A stretch of DNA of 64,000 nucleotides. Source: Heterohyrax brucei. Lineage: Eukaryota; Chordata; Mammalia; Hyracoidea; Procaviidae. Below are positions 22,713-33,544 of this stretch, piece after piece (within the stretch, counting starts at the first letter, position 1; the number at the start of each line of letters is the position of its first letter). A model generated the notes under the pieces. The model was not told where the DNA came from. It did not search any database and saw nothing but the letters and a program-made list of their open reading frames with translations. The position numbers and the translations under genes are program-made. Location of the stretch: positions 54,620,333-54,684,332 of the forward strand of contig CM053141.1 in NCBI GenBank assembly GCA_028571685.1. Direction: 5' to 3'.

Positions 22713-23898
22713 TAGGTTAACTGCTAAGTAGAGCAAGGATAAAAGGACAGGAAGAGATAAAGAAAATAAAGAATACTTGTAACCTTAATAATTTCCTTAG
22801 TCATGTCATGAAATAAACCCAGTTTAAAAAGTTATGTTGGCAAAATCTCTGCATCTGATTTAGGAATCCTAATCTCTCACTTTGTATTTTCTCTGGTTCT
22901 TGATATGGACCCTAGCACTGAATGGATTAGAATTTTGAAATTTATCTTCCATATTGGATTTTTAGTCTTGACTTTTTTTCTTTTTTTTTCTTTTTTGCAC
23001 CTGCTTAAATCAAAACATTGATCATGTATATGTTTCTTTACTATTTTCTTCCCTGGTTTTCATAATTGCTCAGGTTCACTTAACTACCAGGCCCCAATCA
23101 AGGGACACAGCATAACCCATGATCATTTCCTGAAGTGCCATGGTGAAGATGACATTGAAAAAATGGGACTTAAAGAGAGGTGAAGATTCTAACAAGCAGA
23201 GACAAGACAATAATAAAGAATTAGAACAGGTGGCATTCAGAAAACACTACGTAGTTCAGATCAAATTCCAACACAAAATTTTCTGCTATAACAAATGCTA
23301 TTTCCCATGAAAGCTAGAGCTATTAGAAATAATTCTTTGAAATCATGGGGAAAAACTAAATGCATGTTGCCTCATGCTCTGGTCATTCATGTCTCCCTGT
23401 CCTTCTCGCTCACTTCCACATACAGTTTATTTTCCCCTGAAGCCCTGCTTCTCTCTTCTATCCCAAATGTTTCCCATTTCACTTTGGGATCCCCTATTCA
23501 AACATAAATACAATGCACTTATCTTTCTTTTCTTCACTAAATATTTCTTACATGTACTAGCCTTACTTGAAATCTGGTGGTTTTTTGAGGATCCTGGAAC
23601 TTTCCCTGAAACCCCTTCAGAAGACTGATGCTTTCTTCTTTACCCTGTACCCTTCTCATTACCCAGTGTCATTCAAAGTGACTCATATTGAGATAGGGAT
23701 GCCAACAGACGGCCTAATCATATCTTGGAACATTCTATAGTGACAAACAACTTGTTTTATCACCCTCACCCAGGGTTGTTTTTCAGAAATCCAGTTTACA
23801 CTAAATTCAGAGGCATAAGCAAACAATGCTTCCAATGGGAGAACCAGAGAGTTACAGTCAGGACCAGGGAATCAAACCAAGGGAGCAAGAAACTGCTT
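22713..23898. other. No recognised feature
   Basis: Contains CCTTAATAATTTCCTTAGTC at 22783, nearly repeated from 21907. Overlapping ORFs at 23295-23507 and 23374-23628 have no recognisable domain. Confidence 0.4.
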
Positions 23899-23962
23899 GG
23901 AGGGTTTTGAAGGAGCACCTCATAGATTTGAACTGTCAACTTACGGAGTGAAACACCCAATA
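23899..23962 (-). mobile_element. AfroSINE fragment
   Basis: GAAGGAGCACCTCATAGATT and GAACTGTCAACTTACGGAG are body sequence only. Confidence 0.6.
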
Positions 23963-24261
23963 AGCCCTACTACCAGTCCCAGAAGTGTCCACTACAGAAA
24001 CCATCATGAAGTTTGTTTACCTGTGCGTCTGATTTCCCTAGTCCCCTTGCTTCCTGGCATCTCCACCTCCAAAATGAATAAAACATGAGGTCCCTCTTTC
24101 CCAGAATCCTTTATAATCCCTGGCAAAACTTTTATTCAGAGAGGTGAAGGAAAATGTTGCCTAGGCAACACTTACAAGCTCTTTTCTAATAAAGCTTTGT
24201 TCACGTGCAACCTGTTCATTCTTGATCACGGAAGGGCAAGAACTTCATACAGGTCTGTAGC

Positions 24262-24403
24262 ATCTGGATGCCTGACAACAATACTAACCCTACAGAACAG
24301 AGAAAAACTGCCTTGTATGGTTTCCCAAGAGTGGATGGCAGACTTGAACCTCTGACCTTTGGATTAGCAGCCAAGCTCTCACCTACTGTGCCACTGGACC
24401 TTG
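24262..24403 (-). mobile_element. AfroSINE, short form
   Basis: Antisense copy ending in CTACTGTGCCACTGGACCTT. The tail is diverged. Confidence 0.8.
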
Positions 24404-24880
24404 ATGCCTCTGATCTCTGAAACCCATTCCTTTCGAATTCACATTCCTGCCTCTATCATCACTGTCCTCTCCCTGTCCCTGACATCTACTCACTTCCCAG
24501 AAGTCTTCCCTTATTCACAGAGGACATGGTCAGCTGATTCACAGTTCTGTCTCCATTCCGAGCCTTGTTAGCAATTTGGATGACTGTAATGATCACACAA
24601 ATGATTCACCCTCAGAAATGTGGCCTCCATCTCTTCAGTGACACTCTCTTCCACTCCTCTTCTGCCATGGTAACAGCCTGGACCTAATAATGGCTATGAA
24701 AGGCAACTACTTCATCTCTGAAACTATAAATTCATTCATTCTACTTTACCATAAGCACCCATTCTTCCAGGTTTCATATTCCATTACTCGGAAAACATCT
24801 CATCTTCTGCTTCATAAAGGCTTTCAGCTTTATATCAGTCATCCCACGTTTTCATTTCCTTCCCCTTCCCCTATAGGCGT

Positions 24881-25350
24881 TGTCTTAGTCATCTAGTGCT
24901 GATTTAACAGAAATACCACAAGAGAATGGCTTTAAAAAGGAGAAACGCTATTTTTGTCACAGCCTAGAAGGCTAAAAGTTCAAATTCAGGGTATCAGCTC
25001 CAGGGGAGGGCTTTTACTGCTGGCTCTGGAGGAAGGTCCTGAGTTACGGGGACTCTGGTCCTTTCCCAAGGATGCACTCAGCTCCCAGGACTGTTTTTTT
25101 TGATAGTATGAGATCACCAAATCTCAGCTTGGTCCCCTTTCCTTTATATCCCAAGAGGTTGCCTCAAGGCACAATACAGTCTTAAGCATTGAGTCCTCCT
25201 GCCCCACCAAAACAAATGCTGCCCATCCTCCCTCACTAACATCACAGGGTCAGGGTTTACAACATAAGGGAACATCACACAATATGAGGAATCATGGCCC
25301 TGCTGAAACATCACACATATTTTTGGAGAAACATAATTCAGTCCATGACA
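24881..25350 (-). mobile_element. MaLR-type solo LTR
   Basis: Antisense, from TGTCTTAGTCATCTAGTGCT to ATTCAGTCCATGACA. Flanks GGCGT (24876-24880) and GGCAT (25351-25355) differ by one CpG-type transition. Confidence 0.93.
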
Positions 25351-25462
25351 GGCATCGAGGTCCTTTACTTTAGTTGTACTTGCCGGTTTTCTCTATGGTT
25401 TGATCTAGTATCATTTTGTCATTCTTCTTTCACAAAACCTGAATCCTAATACCAGATTAAAA

Positions 25463-25620
25463 AGACAAACACAAATCTGTTGCTGTCAAGTCATTTCTGA
25501 CCCTATGAGTCAGAGAAGAAATGCCCCACAGTGTTCCCAAGGAGAAGCTGGTGGATTCAAACTGTTGACTTTCCAGTTGCTAGCCAAGCTCTTTAACCAC
25601 TGTGCCATCAGGACTCCCTT
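25463..25620 (-). mobile_element. AfroSINE, short form
   Basis: Antisense copy ending CCACTGTGCCATCAGGACTC. Confidence 0.88.
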
Positions 25621-25629
25621 TCCAGATTA

Positions 25630-25792
25630 CAACTACTACTACTACTACTCACTGCTGTTGTGCTGATTCCAACTTGTAGCAACCCTCTAAGATAGAGTAG
25701 AACTGCTCCAGGGGGTTCCAAGGAGCACCTGGTGGATTTGAACTGCCAACTTTTAGATTAGCAGCCAAACTCTTAACACCACAGGGTTCCCA
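25630..25792 (-). mobile_element. AfroSINE, short form
   Basis: Antisense copy preceded by a short (ACT)n run; ends AACACCACAGGGTTCCC. It lies directly after another SINE. Confidence 0.88.
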
Positions 25793-26195
25793 TTACCAGA
25801 TCAGCCACCACAAACTCATCTGTTCTGACTCATCAGTGATGCCTGAGAAGACTTCCACAGCTTGTTTCTTAAGAATAAACATCTGTCAAAAACCCTTTAT
25901 ACTCATTAATGAAGGAAGCAGCAGGACTGTAAAACTACTTCAAAAGAAGTCGGAGACTAAAGTATTTATGGTGGCTGAGAGACAAAATACTGGAATAAGT
26001 CTACTAATGTATACACAAAATGAGACCATACTATTTGGATTATACTCTTTGTAGGGAAGAAACAAGAGGCAATTTACATTTCTACAAGACAAATTTACCT
26101 GCACTGCAATCAGACTAGAACATCTGCATTATTAATACTTACCTGGAAAAGTTTCAAAATATCCTAATCAGTACCAGATAGTAAATCAAACAGCA

Positions 26196-26262
26196 GTTGT
26201 TGGTAGGTGCCACCGAGTCAGTTTCGATTTATAGTGATCTGATGTAAAAACAATGACACAAT
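26196..26262 (-). mobile_element. AfroSINE tail fragment
   Basis: TTGGTAGGTGCCACCGAGTC and TATAGTGATCTGATG are tail sequence; body and head are missing. Confidence 0.7.
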
Positions 26263-26309
26263 GCCCTTTCCCATACAGCACTTCGAACCTGTTTCGGAAG
26301 GTTCACCCT

Positions 26310-26445
26310 CTGCTGAGAATTCACATTCTCACAAGAGTCACTTGGGGATCTTGTCAAAACATAGATGCTGATTCAGCATATCCAGGGGTGGAAATGCAAA
26401 TTTCAGCACAGTGTCAAACTGGCTCAAAACAGTTCAAAGCTCTGG
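26310..26445 (+). mobile_element. MER5-like hAT fragment
   Basis: GAGTCACTTGGGGATCTTGT, AAACATAGATGCTGATTCAG and GAAATGCAAATTTCAGCACA have the order and content of MER5-type non-autonomous hAT elements. No terminal repeats are visible. Confidence 0.6.
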
Positions 26446-26584
26446 CCTTGTCATCCTCACAACTGTTGCTATGTTTGACCCCACTGTTGCAGCCAGGGTG
26501 TCAATTGAGGGTCTTCTTCTTTGCTGACCCTTTACTTTACCAAGCATCATGTTCTTCAGTGACTGGTCCCTTCTGATAAAATAT

Positions 26585-27070
26585 GCTCAAGGTACATAAG
26601 ACAAAGTCTCACCACCCATACTTCTAAGTAGCATTCTGGCTGTATTTCTTCCAAGACAGATTTGTTCTTTCTTTCAGCAGTTTATGGCATGCTCAATATT
26701 CTTCACCAGCATCATAATTCAAAAACATCAGTTCTCCTCTGACCTTCCTTATTCATTGTCTAGCTTTCACATGCATGAGGCAATTAAAAATACCATGGCT
26801 TGGATCAGCTGCATCTTAGTTCTGAGAGTGACAGTTTTGCTTTTTGAAAGAGGTCTTTTGCAGCAGATTTGCCCAATGCAATACATCATTTTGATTTCTT
26901 GACTGATGCTTTCATAGGTATTGATTATGGATCCAAGTGAAATGAAATCCTTGAGAACTTCAGTATCTTTTCCATTTGTCATGATGTTGCTTCTTGGTCT
27001 GGTTGTGAAGATTTTTGTTTTAGTTGAGGTGTAATCTACACTGAAGACTATAGAACAGAAGTGCATATCC
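26585..27070 (-). mobile_element. RTE/BovB-like fragment, C-terminal coding part
   Basis: A 99-codon minus-strand ORF (26767-27066) includes VLKDFISLGSIINTYESISQ, CIGQICCKRPLSKSK and TLRTKMQLIQAMVF. This is the conserved region after the reverse transcriptase of RTE proteins. No stop until TGA near 26767, but both ends are truncated. Confidence 0.88.
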
Positions 27071-27257
27071 CTAAAGAATAAGATAGTTCTTGGTCACTGA
27101 AAGGGCAGGTAGTCTATTTTGTCTGTTGCCCGAGTCAATCGCAGAAGACTACTTTTTGACTACAAAAAGATTAGCATGTTTGTGTTTTGGCCTTGATACA
27201 TTTAATAGGCATAGGAAGAGGTGACAATTAAACCTTATAACCCACCTTGTCCATACT

Positions 27258-27462
27258 GTGGAGACTTTACGTGGTGCAAACAGTTAAGTGATAGGTTAGT
27301 AACTGAAATATTGGCAGTTCAAGTTCACCCAGAGATACCTTGGAAGAAAGGCCTGGCAATGCATTTTCTAAATAATCAGCCATTGAAAACATACTTTTAG
27401 TCTGACACACATGGGATTGTCATGAGTCAGAGCTGGCCCAGGGCAACTGATTAATTTGGGGG
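27258..27462 (+). mobile_element. AfroSINE, long form
   Basis: Sense copy including AAAGGCCTGGCAATGCATTT, a segment of the long variant, and the tail CATGAGTCAGAGCTGGCCCA. Confidence 0.8.
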
Positions 27463-27699
27463 GGATTTGGTCCTTACATTGTGGAATGGTCATAGAATTA
27501 ATTTCTGTCTAGAAACTTTGTAAGGAGTCTAGGAAATATGTTCAGTAACCTCTAGTATTCCAGTTATCATTATTTTTTAATTATCATTATTACTTAGTTT
27601 TCAATTCTAACCCTGGAAAACCGAATTCAATAACTTTATCTCTACCAAGTTCTACTTGCAGTATCTACAAATGTAGACTGACTTTTCTTTAAAGAAAAC

Positions 27700-27805
27700 A
27701 AACAAACAAACAAGTTGCCATCAAGGCTATTCCAACTAACAGCAACTGTAAAGGACAGAGTGGAAATGTCCCCAAATCTGCAGGGTTTCTGGAAGTAAAC
27801 TTCTT
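27700..27805 (-). mobile_element. AfroSINE, truncated
   Basis: Begins after an (AAAC)n run; tail TTGCCATCAAGGCTATTCC and part of the body only. Confidence 0.65.
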
Positions 27806-28600
27806 CATAAACTGCAAGGTTGGTCTTGTAAACTACACAACAAATATCTGACCAGTTATGTGGTAGGATTTTGTGGACATTGACTCCCCATAAGAAGTAC
27901 AGCCCTTATTCCTTAATTATGAGCTTGTAGTGTCTGATTAAATGACACTATACTCAAATATGACACTCCAGCAAATTAAATCAAGTTTGTTGGCACAATT
28001 TGTCTAATTATATTCTGATAAAAAGGAGGTAAATTTTTATTACACATTTGCAAATAACAGCATTACCATAAATATGGCAGAAAGAGACAATGAGTAAAAT
28101 GACTTATTTCTAAATTCTAATGTCAGTGAAAACAAGAAATCATTCAAATAATGATTAGAGAAAGATTAAAAATTAAGAGAAAGGATGTTAGACTTAGATG
28201 CTGTCTTTCTTTAATGTTTAAAATGAGTTTCTCAGGTCTCAGCTTTTAGTACCCAGCTTAGAGGTTTCAGTTTCTGAGATGCTTTTCCTGATCTTCTTAT
28301 AGTAGAGCAAGTGTTTATCCTACATGCTTTTATTGCTCTCTGTTTAACCTCTTGATTAGATACATAAGTATGTTCATTAAAGCACTGTTAACAATAATAA
28401 AAGCTGGAAATTATTTTAGTGATCAAGGAGAGATAACATGATAAATGTATGTAATAAAATGTAATTAAAAAAGATGGTAACAACAGATATTCGATGGCAT
28501 GAAAACATGTTCATAATAATAAACAGAAGGCATTGTGTATTTACATAATGAGAAAATAGATGAGAAGAATATACTTTGCATAGTACTATAAATATACACA
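27806..28600. other. No recognised feature
   Basis: AT-rich. The 72-codon minus ORF at 28416-28634 has no recognisable domain. Confidence 0.4.
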
Positions 28601-28604
28601 CAAT

Positions 28605-28772
28605 AATCCCTGAACCAAACCCCTTGCCATCCATGTATTCTGACTCAGAGTGACCCTAAGGGACAGAGAAGAACTTACCCATAGCATTTCCAAGGAGTAC
28701 CCAGTGGACTTGAGCTGCTGACCTCCTGGTTAGCAGCCATAGCATTTAACCACTACACCACCAGGGCTTCCT
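28605..28772 (-). mobile_element. AfroSINE, short form (left part of composite)
   Basis: Antisense copy ending CCACTACACCACCAGGGCTT, followed by a TATG-rich spacer and then an opposite-strand SINE tail at 28828. Confidence 0.9.
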
Positions 28773-28827
28773 CTGTGCATGTATATACATATGTATGTAT
28801 ATATGTATGTGTAATGTGTGTATTGTT

Positions 28828-28914
28828 CACTCCTTGGAAACTCGAAGGGGAAGTTCTACTCTGTCCTATAGGGTCACTATGAGTCAGAATTGACTTGACT
28901 GCAATGGGTATGGT
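28828..28914 (+). mobile_element. AfroSINE 3' half, inverted relative to neighbour
   Basis: Starts in the body (CACTCCTTGGAAACTCGAAG) and ends in the tail (CAGAATTGACTTGACTGC). Flanks ATATACACA (28592) and ATATTCACA (28915) may be one target duplication around both parts. Confidence 0.8.
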
Positions 28915-29009
28915 ATATTCACAGAAAAGTTTTAAAGGCTATAAACACTAAGAAGATACCACTTGATGCTTACACTGCATATTATTTTCATTTTCTAATT
29001 TTTAAAGAG

Positions 29010-29565
29010 GATTGACAGTTAAGTATACCAATTCATCCCAGAAAAAGTGTTACATACCTCATTCCTGAGTATCACTGCAGTCATCTTCAAAGTATTTCCC
29101 TTGGGAAGCTATGCACCAACACCAGCACCTAGGCCACCCTTCAAAGCAATTTTGGAATTCTTTTTCTGGAATGGTCATCAGAGCTGTCATCATTTTACCC
29201 TTGATATCCTGAATGTCATTAAATTTCTTCCTTTTGATATTTCCTTCATCTTTGGGTAAAGAAAAAAGTCATTGGGGGCCAGTTCAAGTGAATAGGTAGG
29301 GTGTTCCCATACAGTTATTTGTTTACTGGCTAACAACTCCCTCACAGACAACTACACAATTAAGTTCACCAACTTCCCATTTTTTCACCATGCTCAATGG
29401 CCATTCCAGAAAGAGTTCCAAAATTTCTTTCAAGGATGGACTAGGCACTTGCATTGGTGCATAGCTTCCCAAAGAGGAGTCCTTCAAAGGCAACCGTAGT
29501 GATATTCAGCAGTGAGGTATATAGCACTTAGAACAATTAAGTTCATGGACTTGTCAGACCTCGTA
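29010..29565 (-). mobile_element. Foldback mariner-derived element, copy 2
   Basis: Same family as 4267-4832 but in the opposite orientation: long transposase-derived arm on the left (minus sense), short arm on the right. Left terminus GACAGTTAAGTATACCAATT and right terminus TGGACTTGTCAGACCTC. The minus strand carries broken PEKEFQNCFEG-like transposase sequence. Confidence 0.85.
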
Positions 29566-30221
29566 TATGTACGTTGAGTATGAATTTCTTTTTTTCATAA
29601 GAACAATGAAGGTTATTAAAATTAGCTTACCCTGAACAAAGAATTAGCCATTTAAACAATAAAGCATGACTCACTCAATAAAAGCACATAAATGTTTTGC
29701 TATCTATCATTACAGATGTGTCCTAGATTTAAAAAAAAAAAAAAAAAAACTATTTTAAGTTTTGTTTTTTCCTAGTTAAGAAAATGAAATGTCTTCTCTT
29801 CCCTTTCTGATGGGGAGGTGGTATTAAAGGTGACCCTCATAAACAGACATTTAAAATTGAACCCACAGGTTCACCAAATACTGTTAAATTCCAACCTCTA
29901 CTTCTAAAAGCCAGACACGATGTTTCAGCTTGGACATGTCACACAAGCACTCTGGAGCCTGTCTATCATGGTGCTGGACTCACAGCACAAGTCAGTCTCA
30001 CCTGGCTGATTTTCTCCTAACTTCAGCTTACATGTCACCTACTAGAAATTGTCTCACAGGTTTTTCTTATTGGAGCCGTACCCAGGCCATTGAATGACTA
30101 CACTGATTTTATTTTATTTTTCCCTCCAATCAGAGTCATTTACATACAACTCTGAGATGCTGTACGCCTCCTAAAAAGCTTTGGTCCTCCCGGGGGCTCC
30201 ACAGCTCCAAAAAAAAAAAAA
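29566..30221. other. No recognised gene; poly(A) tract at 29731-29749
   Basis: The A-run has no visible SINE or LINE body immediately upstream. A second A-run at 30211-30221 precedes the next SINE. Confidence 0.4.
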
Positions 30222-30377
30222 TTACCCACTGCTGTGGAGTCGATTCTGACTCATAACGACTCTATACGACAAAGTAGAACTGCTCCATAGAGTTTCCAAG
30301 GACTGCCTAGTAGATTCAAATAGCCAACCTTTTGGTTAGCAGAGGTAGCACTTAACCACTATGCACCAGGGTTTCCA
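30222..30377 (-). mobile_element. AfroSINE, short form
   Basis: Antisense copy from CACTGCTGTGGAGTCGATTC to CACTATGCACCAGGGTTTCC. Confidence 0.92.
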
Positions 30378-30454
30378 CAGTTAGTTAGCTTCTTCAAAAG
30401 ATAGAGAAGCCACAGCTTGAGAAAGCACTGATATTTTCACACCAGTACACAAAC

Positions 30455-30590
30455 ACAGAAGAAGGTCTGGCAATCTACTTCTGAAAATCAGCCAATCATC
30501 TAACAGTCTGATCTGCGAACAATCATGGCAAGGCACAGGACGAGACAGCACTTACTTCTGCTGTCTATGGAGACGACATGAGCTGGTGGT
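30455..30590 (+). mobile_element. AfroSINE, long form, partial
   Basis: Contains GGTCTGGCAATCTACTTCTG and AAATCAGCCAATC of the long variant. The ends are eroded. Confidence 0.6.
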
Positions 30591-30944
30591 TTCCTGGGGC
30601 AGCTACCAACAACAGTGCAATTGTTATTCACCTGTTCTTGTGGTTTAAAGAACATTTACCTCTTAGGTATATACACTTAATTTGATTTTTTAAATTTACT
30701 TTTCATAATAGAGAATATAGATCCAAATTCTGAATAAAAGTCATACTACTAATTATGAATGAAAGTAAACTGAATTTGTAGCATTTCCTTCCTATGCCTC
30801 TATCTGGTAGGCCATACTACTTGGTAAGCACTCGCTTTGCTAAGGCTTTGGATCACCAGACTCATAGTATAGTAAGATAAGAAGTAAAAGAGAATCGCTA
30901 TTGACTTTTCTTGCTCTTTCCATGTTCTCTTTCCTACCTAAAAT

Positions 30945-31103
30945 CAAAAAGTCCATTGTCATTAAGTCAGTTCTGACTCAGTGAACCTATAGTACAGGGT
31001 AGAATTGTCCCATAAGACTTCCAGAGAGAAGCTGGTGGATTTGGATTGCCAACCTGTATGGTTAGCAGCCATAGCTCTGAACCACTATGGCACCAGGGCT
31101 CCT
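30945..31103 (-). mobile_element. AfroSINE, short form
   Basis: Antisense copy. Probable target duplication CTTTCCTACCTA/CTTTCCTTCCTA flanks it (about 30929 and 31102). Confidence 0.9.
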
Positions 31104-31304
31104 TTCCTTCCTACAGCCTGCGCTTATTTATGCCATGATTCATTCTTGCTTCATATTCATCACTTCAATGCAACTTACTCCTACAATTACTTTCCTACTA
31201 GCAATTATCACCTTTGCTCAACAATGCATATTCACCAATAGATGTAATTAAACACTGTTGTTAACTGATGGTCCATAAAGCAGAATTCCACTGTAACATA
31301 CATT

Positions 31305-31480
31305 ATTGTTATGAGTTGCCGTGGAGTTGATTCTGACTCATGGCAAACCCATGTAATGCAGAGTAGAACTGCTCTATTGGGTTTTTAAGGCTAGGACCTT
31401 TCAGAAACAGATCTCACGGCTGTCTTACAGGGTGTCTGTCTATAGGTGAGTTCAATCTGCCAACCTTTCAGTTAATTAAG
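31305..31480 (-). mobile_element. AfroSINE, long form
   Basis: Antisense tail GCCGTGGAGTTGATTCTGAC, then GGCTAGGACCTTTCAGAAAC of the long form, ending near CAACCTTTCAGTTAATTA. The head is lost. Confidence 0.8.
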
Positions 31481-31484
31481 GAAA

Positions 31485-31550
31485 AAAAAATTGCCATTGA
31501 GTTGATTCTGATGGAATCATTAAGTGGATTCTGCTCCACTTAATGATTCC
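31485..31550. repeat. SINE tail fragment running into a perfect hairpin
   Basis: TTGCCATTGAGTTGATTCTG is SINE tail. It leads into inverted 16-bp arms at 31513-31528 and 31535-31550 (GGAATCATTAAGTGGA and its exact complement) with a 6-nt loop TTCTGC. Confidence 0.9.
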
Positions 31551-32129
31551 CATAACAGAGACTACAGTACAAAAAATCATGAAGGGCATATAAAATCTTG
31601 GCTACTAAACTGAAGTTCAATAAAACAGCAGTTCAATGACAAGAATAAGCTACGGGGTAAAACAAATCATTCTGCTCCCTCTAAATCATTAACACCCGGA
31701 AGAAGCTCTGCTGTTAAATGACAGTTCCTTCTAATAGAAGTTAAGTGTCAAAGATTAAGTGGGGTACCACCCCAGTCTTAACTCTGATCATAATACAAGT
31801 AATTAATTCCACACCTAATCTATTAATGTAGATTATTTAGGGACAAAGTTTTTCTTGACATGTATGAAACATTAACTTCTATACCAGACAAGTTTCATAA
31901 CAAAGCCTTAAACTATTTTATGAGTGTGTGTGTTTAATTTGACATCAATACATTCCACCTATTAAGGATCATTTGATTTGCTATAAATGTAGCCCTACGG
32001 AGTGATTCAAATAAGCAACTCATTCAATGATCCAGTTACTCAGTGTCACACTGCAGTTCAATAAAAGCCATTACATCCTGTGTGACAGGAAAATGGGTGG
32101 AGGACCTGCTATGTCAAACTTCCAGAAAT
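31551..32129. other. No recognised feature
   Basis: Apparently unique, AT-rich DNA. Confidence 0.4.
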
Positions 32130-32715
32130 CCTTGTTTACAAGGCTGAGCATTTAGGTCCCTGCATAGCTATCCAAAATTTTTTTCAGCAGGTCATGGCTT
32201 TTTTGTAGGAAAGTTATCTTTATAAAACACACTGATAATTCTTTCCTTTATTCAATGAAACAAAACTTCTAAAGCATACACATACAGACCAGCATGAAAG
32301 ATTCTTATTATAGATTAGAGACTTAAAAACAGCATGGGGTGGTATCTAATCTCCTTTAACTTCACAAAGGGGAAACAAAATCAAGATCAACAGCCCAAGG
32401 CTGATTCCCATGAGGCAGAGGTCAGACATGCTTCCTGTCTCCACCATCTTCACCAATTCTGATACCAACATCTCTTCCAAGGCATTCTCAACTTTGCTTC
32501 TCAAACAGCCTGCTTCTTCCTTGGTGGTGGTGTTGGGATCCTTTCTCCTCTCTGGAATTGGCTCTCTTTTAAGGCAAAACTGGCCATTGCCCTTGGTGGG
32601 CCACAATCAGCCCATTTGCATAGTCTTACTCGGTCACTTGGGTGGGAGTTACAAGACAATGGCTAAAAGACCACACAAAAGCAACCTATCACAAGAATAA
32701 AAATAATGTTAGGTG
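32130..32715 (-). repeat. Unidentified dispersed element with 86-codon ORF
   Basis: The part at 32139-32334 recurs at 35933-36170. Read on the minus strand, an ORF (32606 down to 32346) encodes 86 residues: a charged N-terminal half, an acidic helix-like stretch around VENALEEMLVSELVKMVE, and a C-terminal hydrophobic segment MGISLGLLILILFPL that could be a membrane anchor. A GAATAAAGG polyadenylation-like signal follows downstream in the shared part. It could be an LTR, a retrocopy of a small gene or another repeat. I do not recognise the protein. Confidence 0.45.
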
Positions 32716-32717
32716 AT

Positions 32718-33292
32718 ACATATGAGGTCAGACAATTAAGTCCACAAACTTAATTGTTTAAAGAGCTGTATATCGCATTGTTGAATACCACTATGGTCAC
32801 CTTCAAAGTACTCCTCTTGGGAAGCTATACACCAATGCCCGTGCCTAATCTACCCTTCAAAGAAATTTTGGAACTCTTTCTGGAACTGCCATTGTGTACA
32901 GTGGCATGGCATCAAGTTGCAAACTTAATTGTATAGTTGTCTGTGAGGGAGTTTTGAGCCCCTAAACAAGTAATTGTATTGGAACACCCTAACTACTCAC
33001 TTGATCCGGCCTCCAGTAACTTTTTTCTTTACCCAAAGATAACAGAAATATTGAAAGGAAGACATTTTGATAACATTCAGGACATTAATGGCAATGGGAT
33101 AACAGCTCTTGTGGCCAGTCCAGAAAATGAGTTCCAAAATTGCTTTGAAAGGGGGACTAGGTGCTGGTATCAGTGCATAGCTTCCCAAGGCGAGTACTTT
33201 GAAGGTGACCGTAGTGATATGCAGCAGTGAGGTATGTAGAGGCATTTAAAACAGTTAAGTTCGTGGACTTAATTGTCGGGCCTTATAGACAC
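32718..33292 (+). mobile_element. Foldback mariner-derived element, copy 3
   Basis: The best preserved copy. Terminal repeats GAGGTCAGACAATTAAGTCC (left) and GGACTTAATTGTCGGGCC (right) are followed by arms of about 175 bp that are reverse complements. The + strand ORF 32979-33230 encodes FFLYPKITEILKGRHFDNIQ and CIASQGEYFEGDRSDMQQ, the C-terminal end of a mariner transposase with stop. The N-terminal part and the first catalytic aspartates are absent, so it cannot make transposase. Confidence 0.9.
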
Positions 33293-33544
33293 TCCCTAAG
33301 TAATGTCAAGATACTAAAGTGAGAAATTATAGTACAAGCTTCCCATGCACTTTCTGTTGTCTAAGATCTGAAGATCTTGTTCAGGTTCCCGAATAGGATC
33401 TTCAGAAGTAGCAGGTTTAAGAGGCTTATTGACTGAAAAAAATGTATTATATTGTGTAACATAATAATAACTACATTGTATAATAATTGTAATTATATAC
33501 AATTGTATTTTATATTGTATGCATTATATTCTATTGCACGCAAT
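33293..33544. other. AT-rich spacer, no recognised feature
   Basis: AT-rich with repeated ATTGTAT-type words between the mariner and the RTE. Confidence 0.5.
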
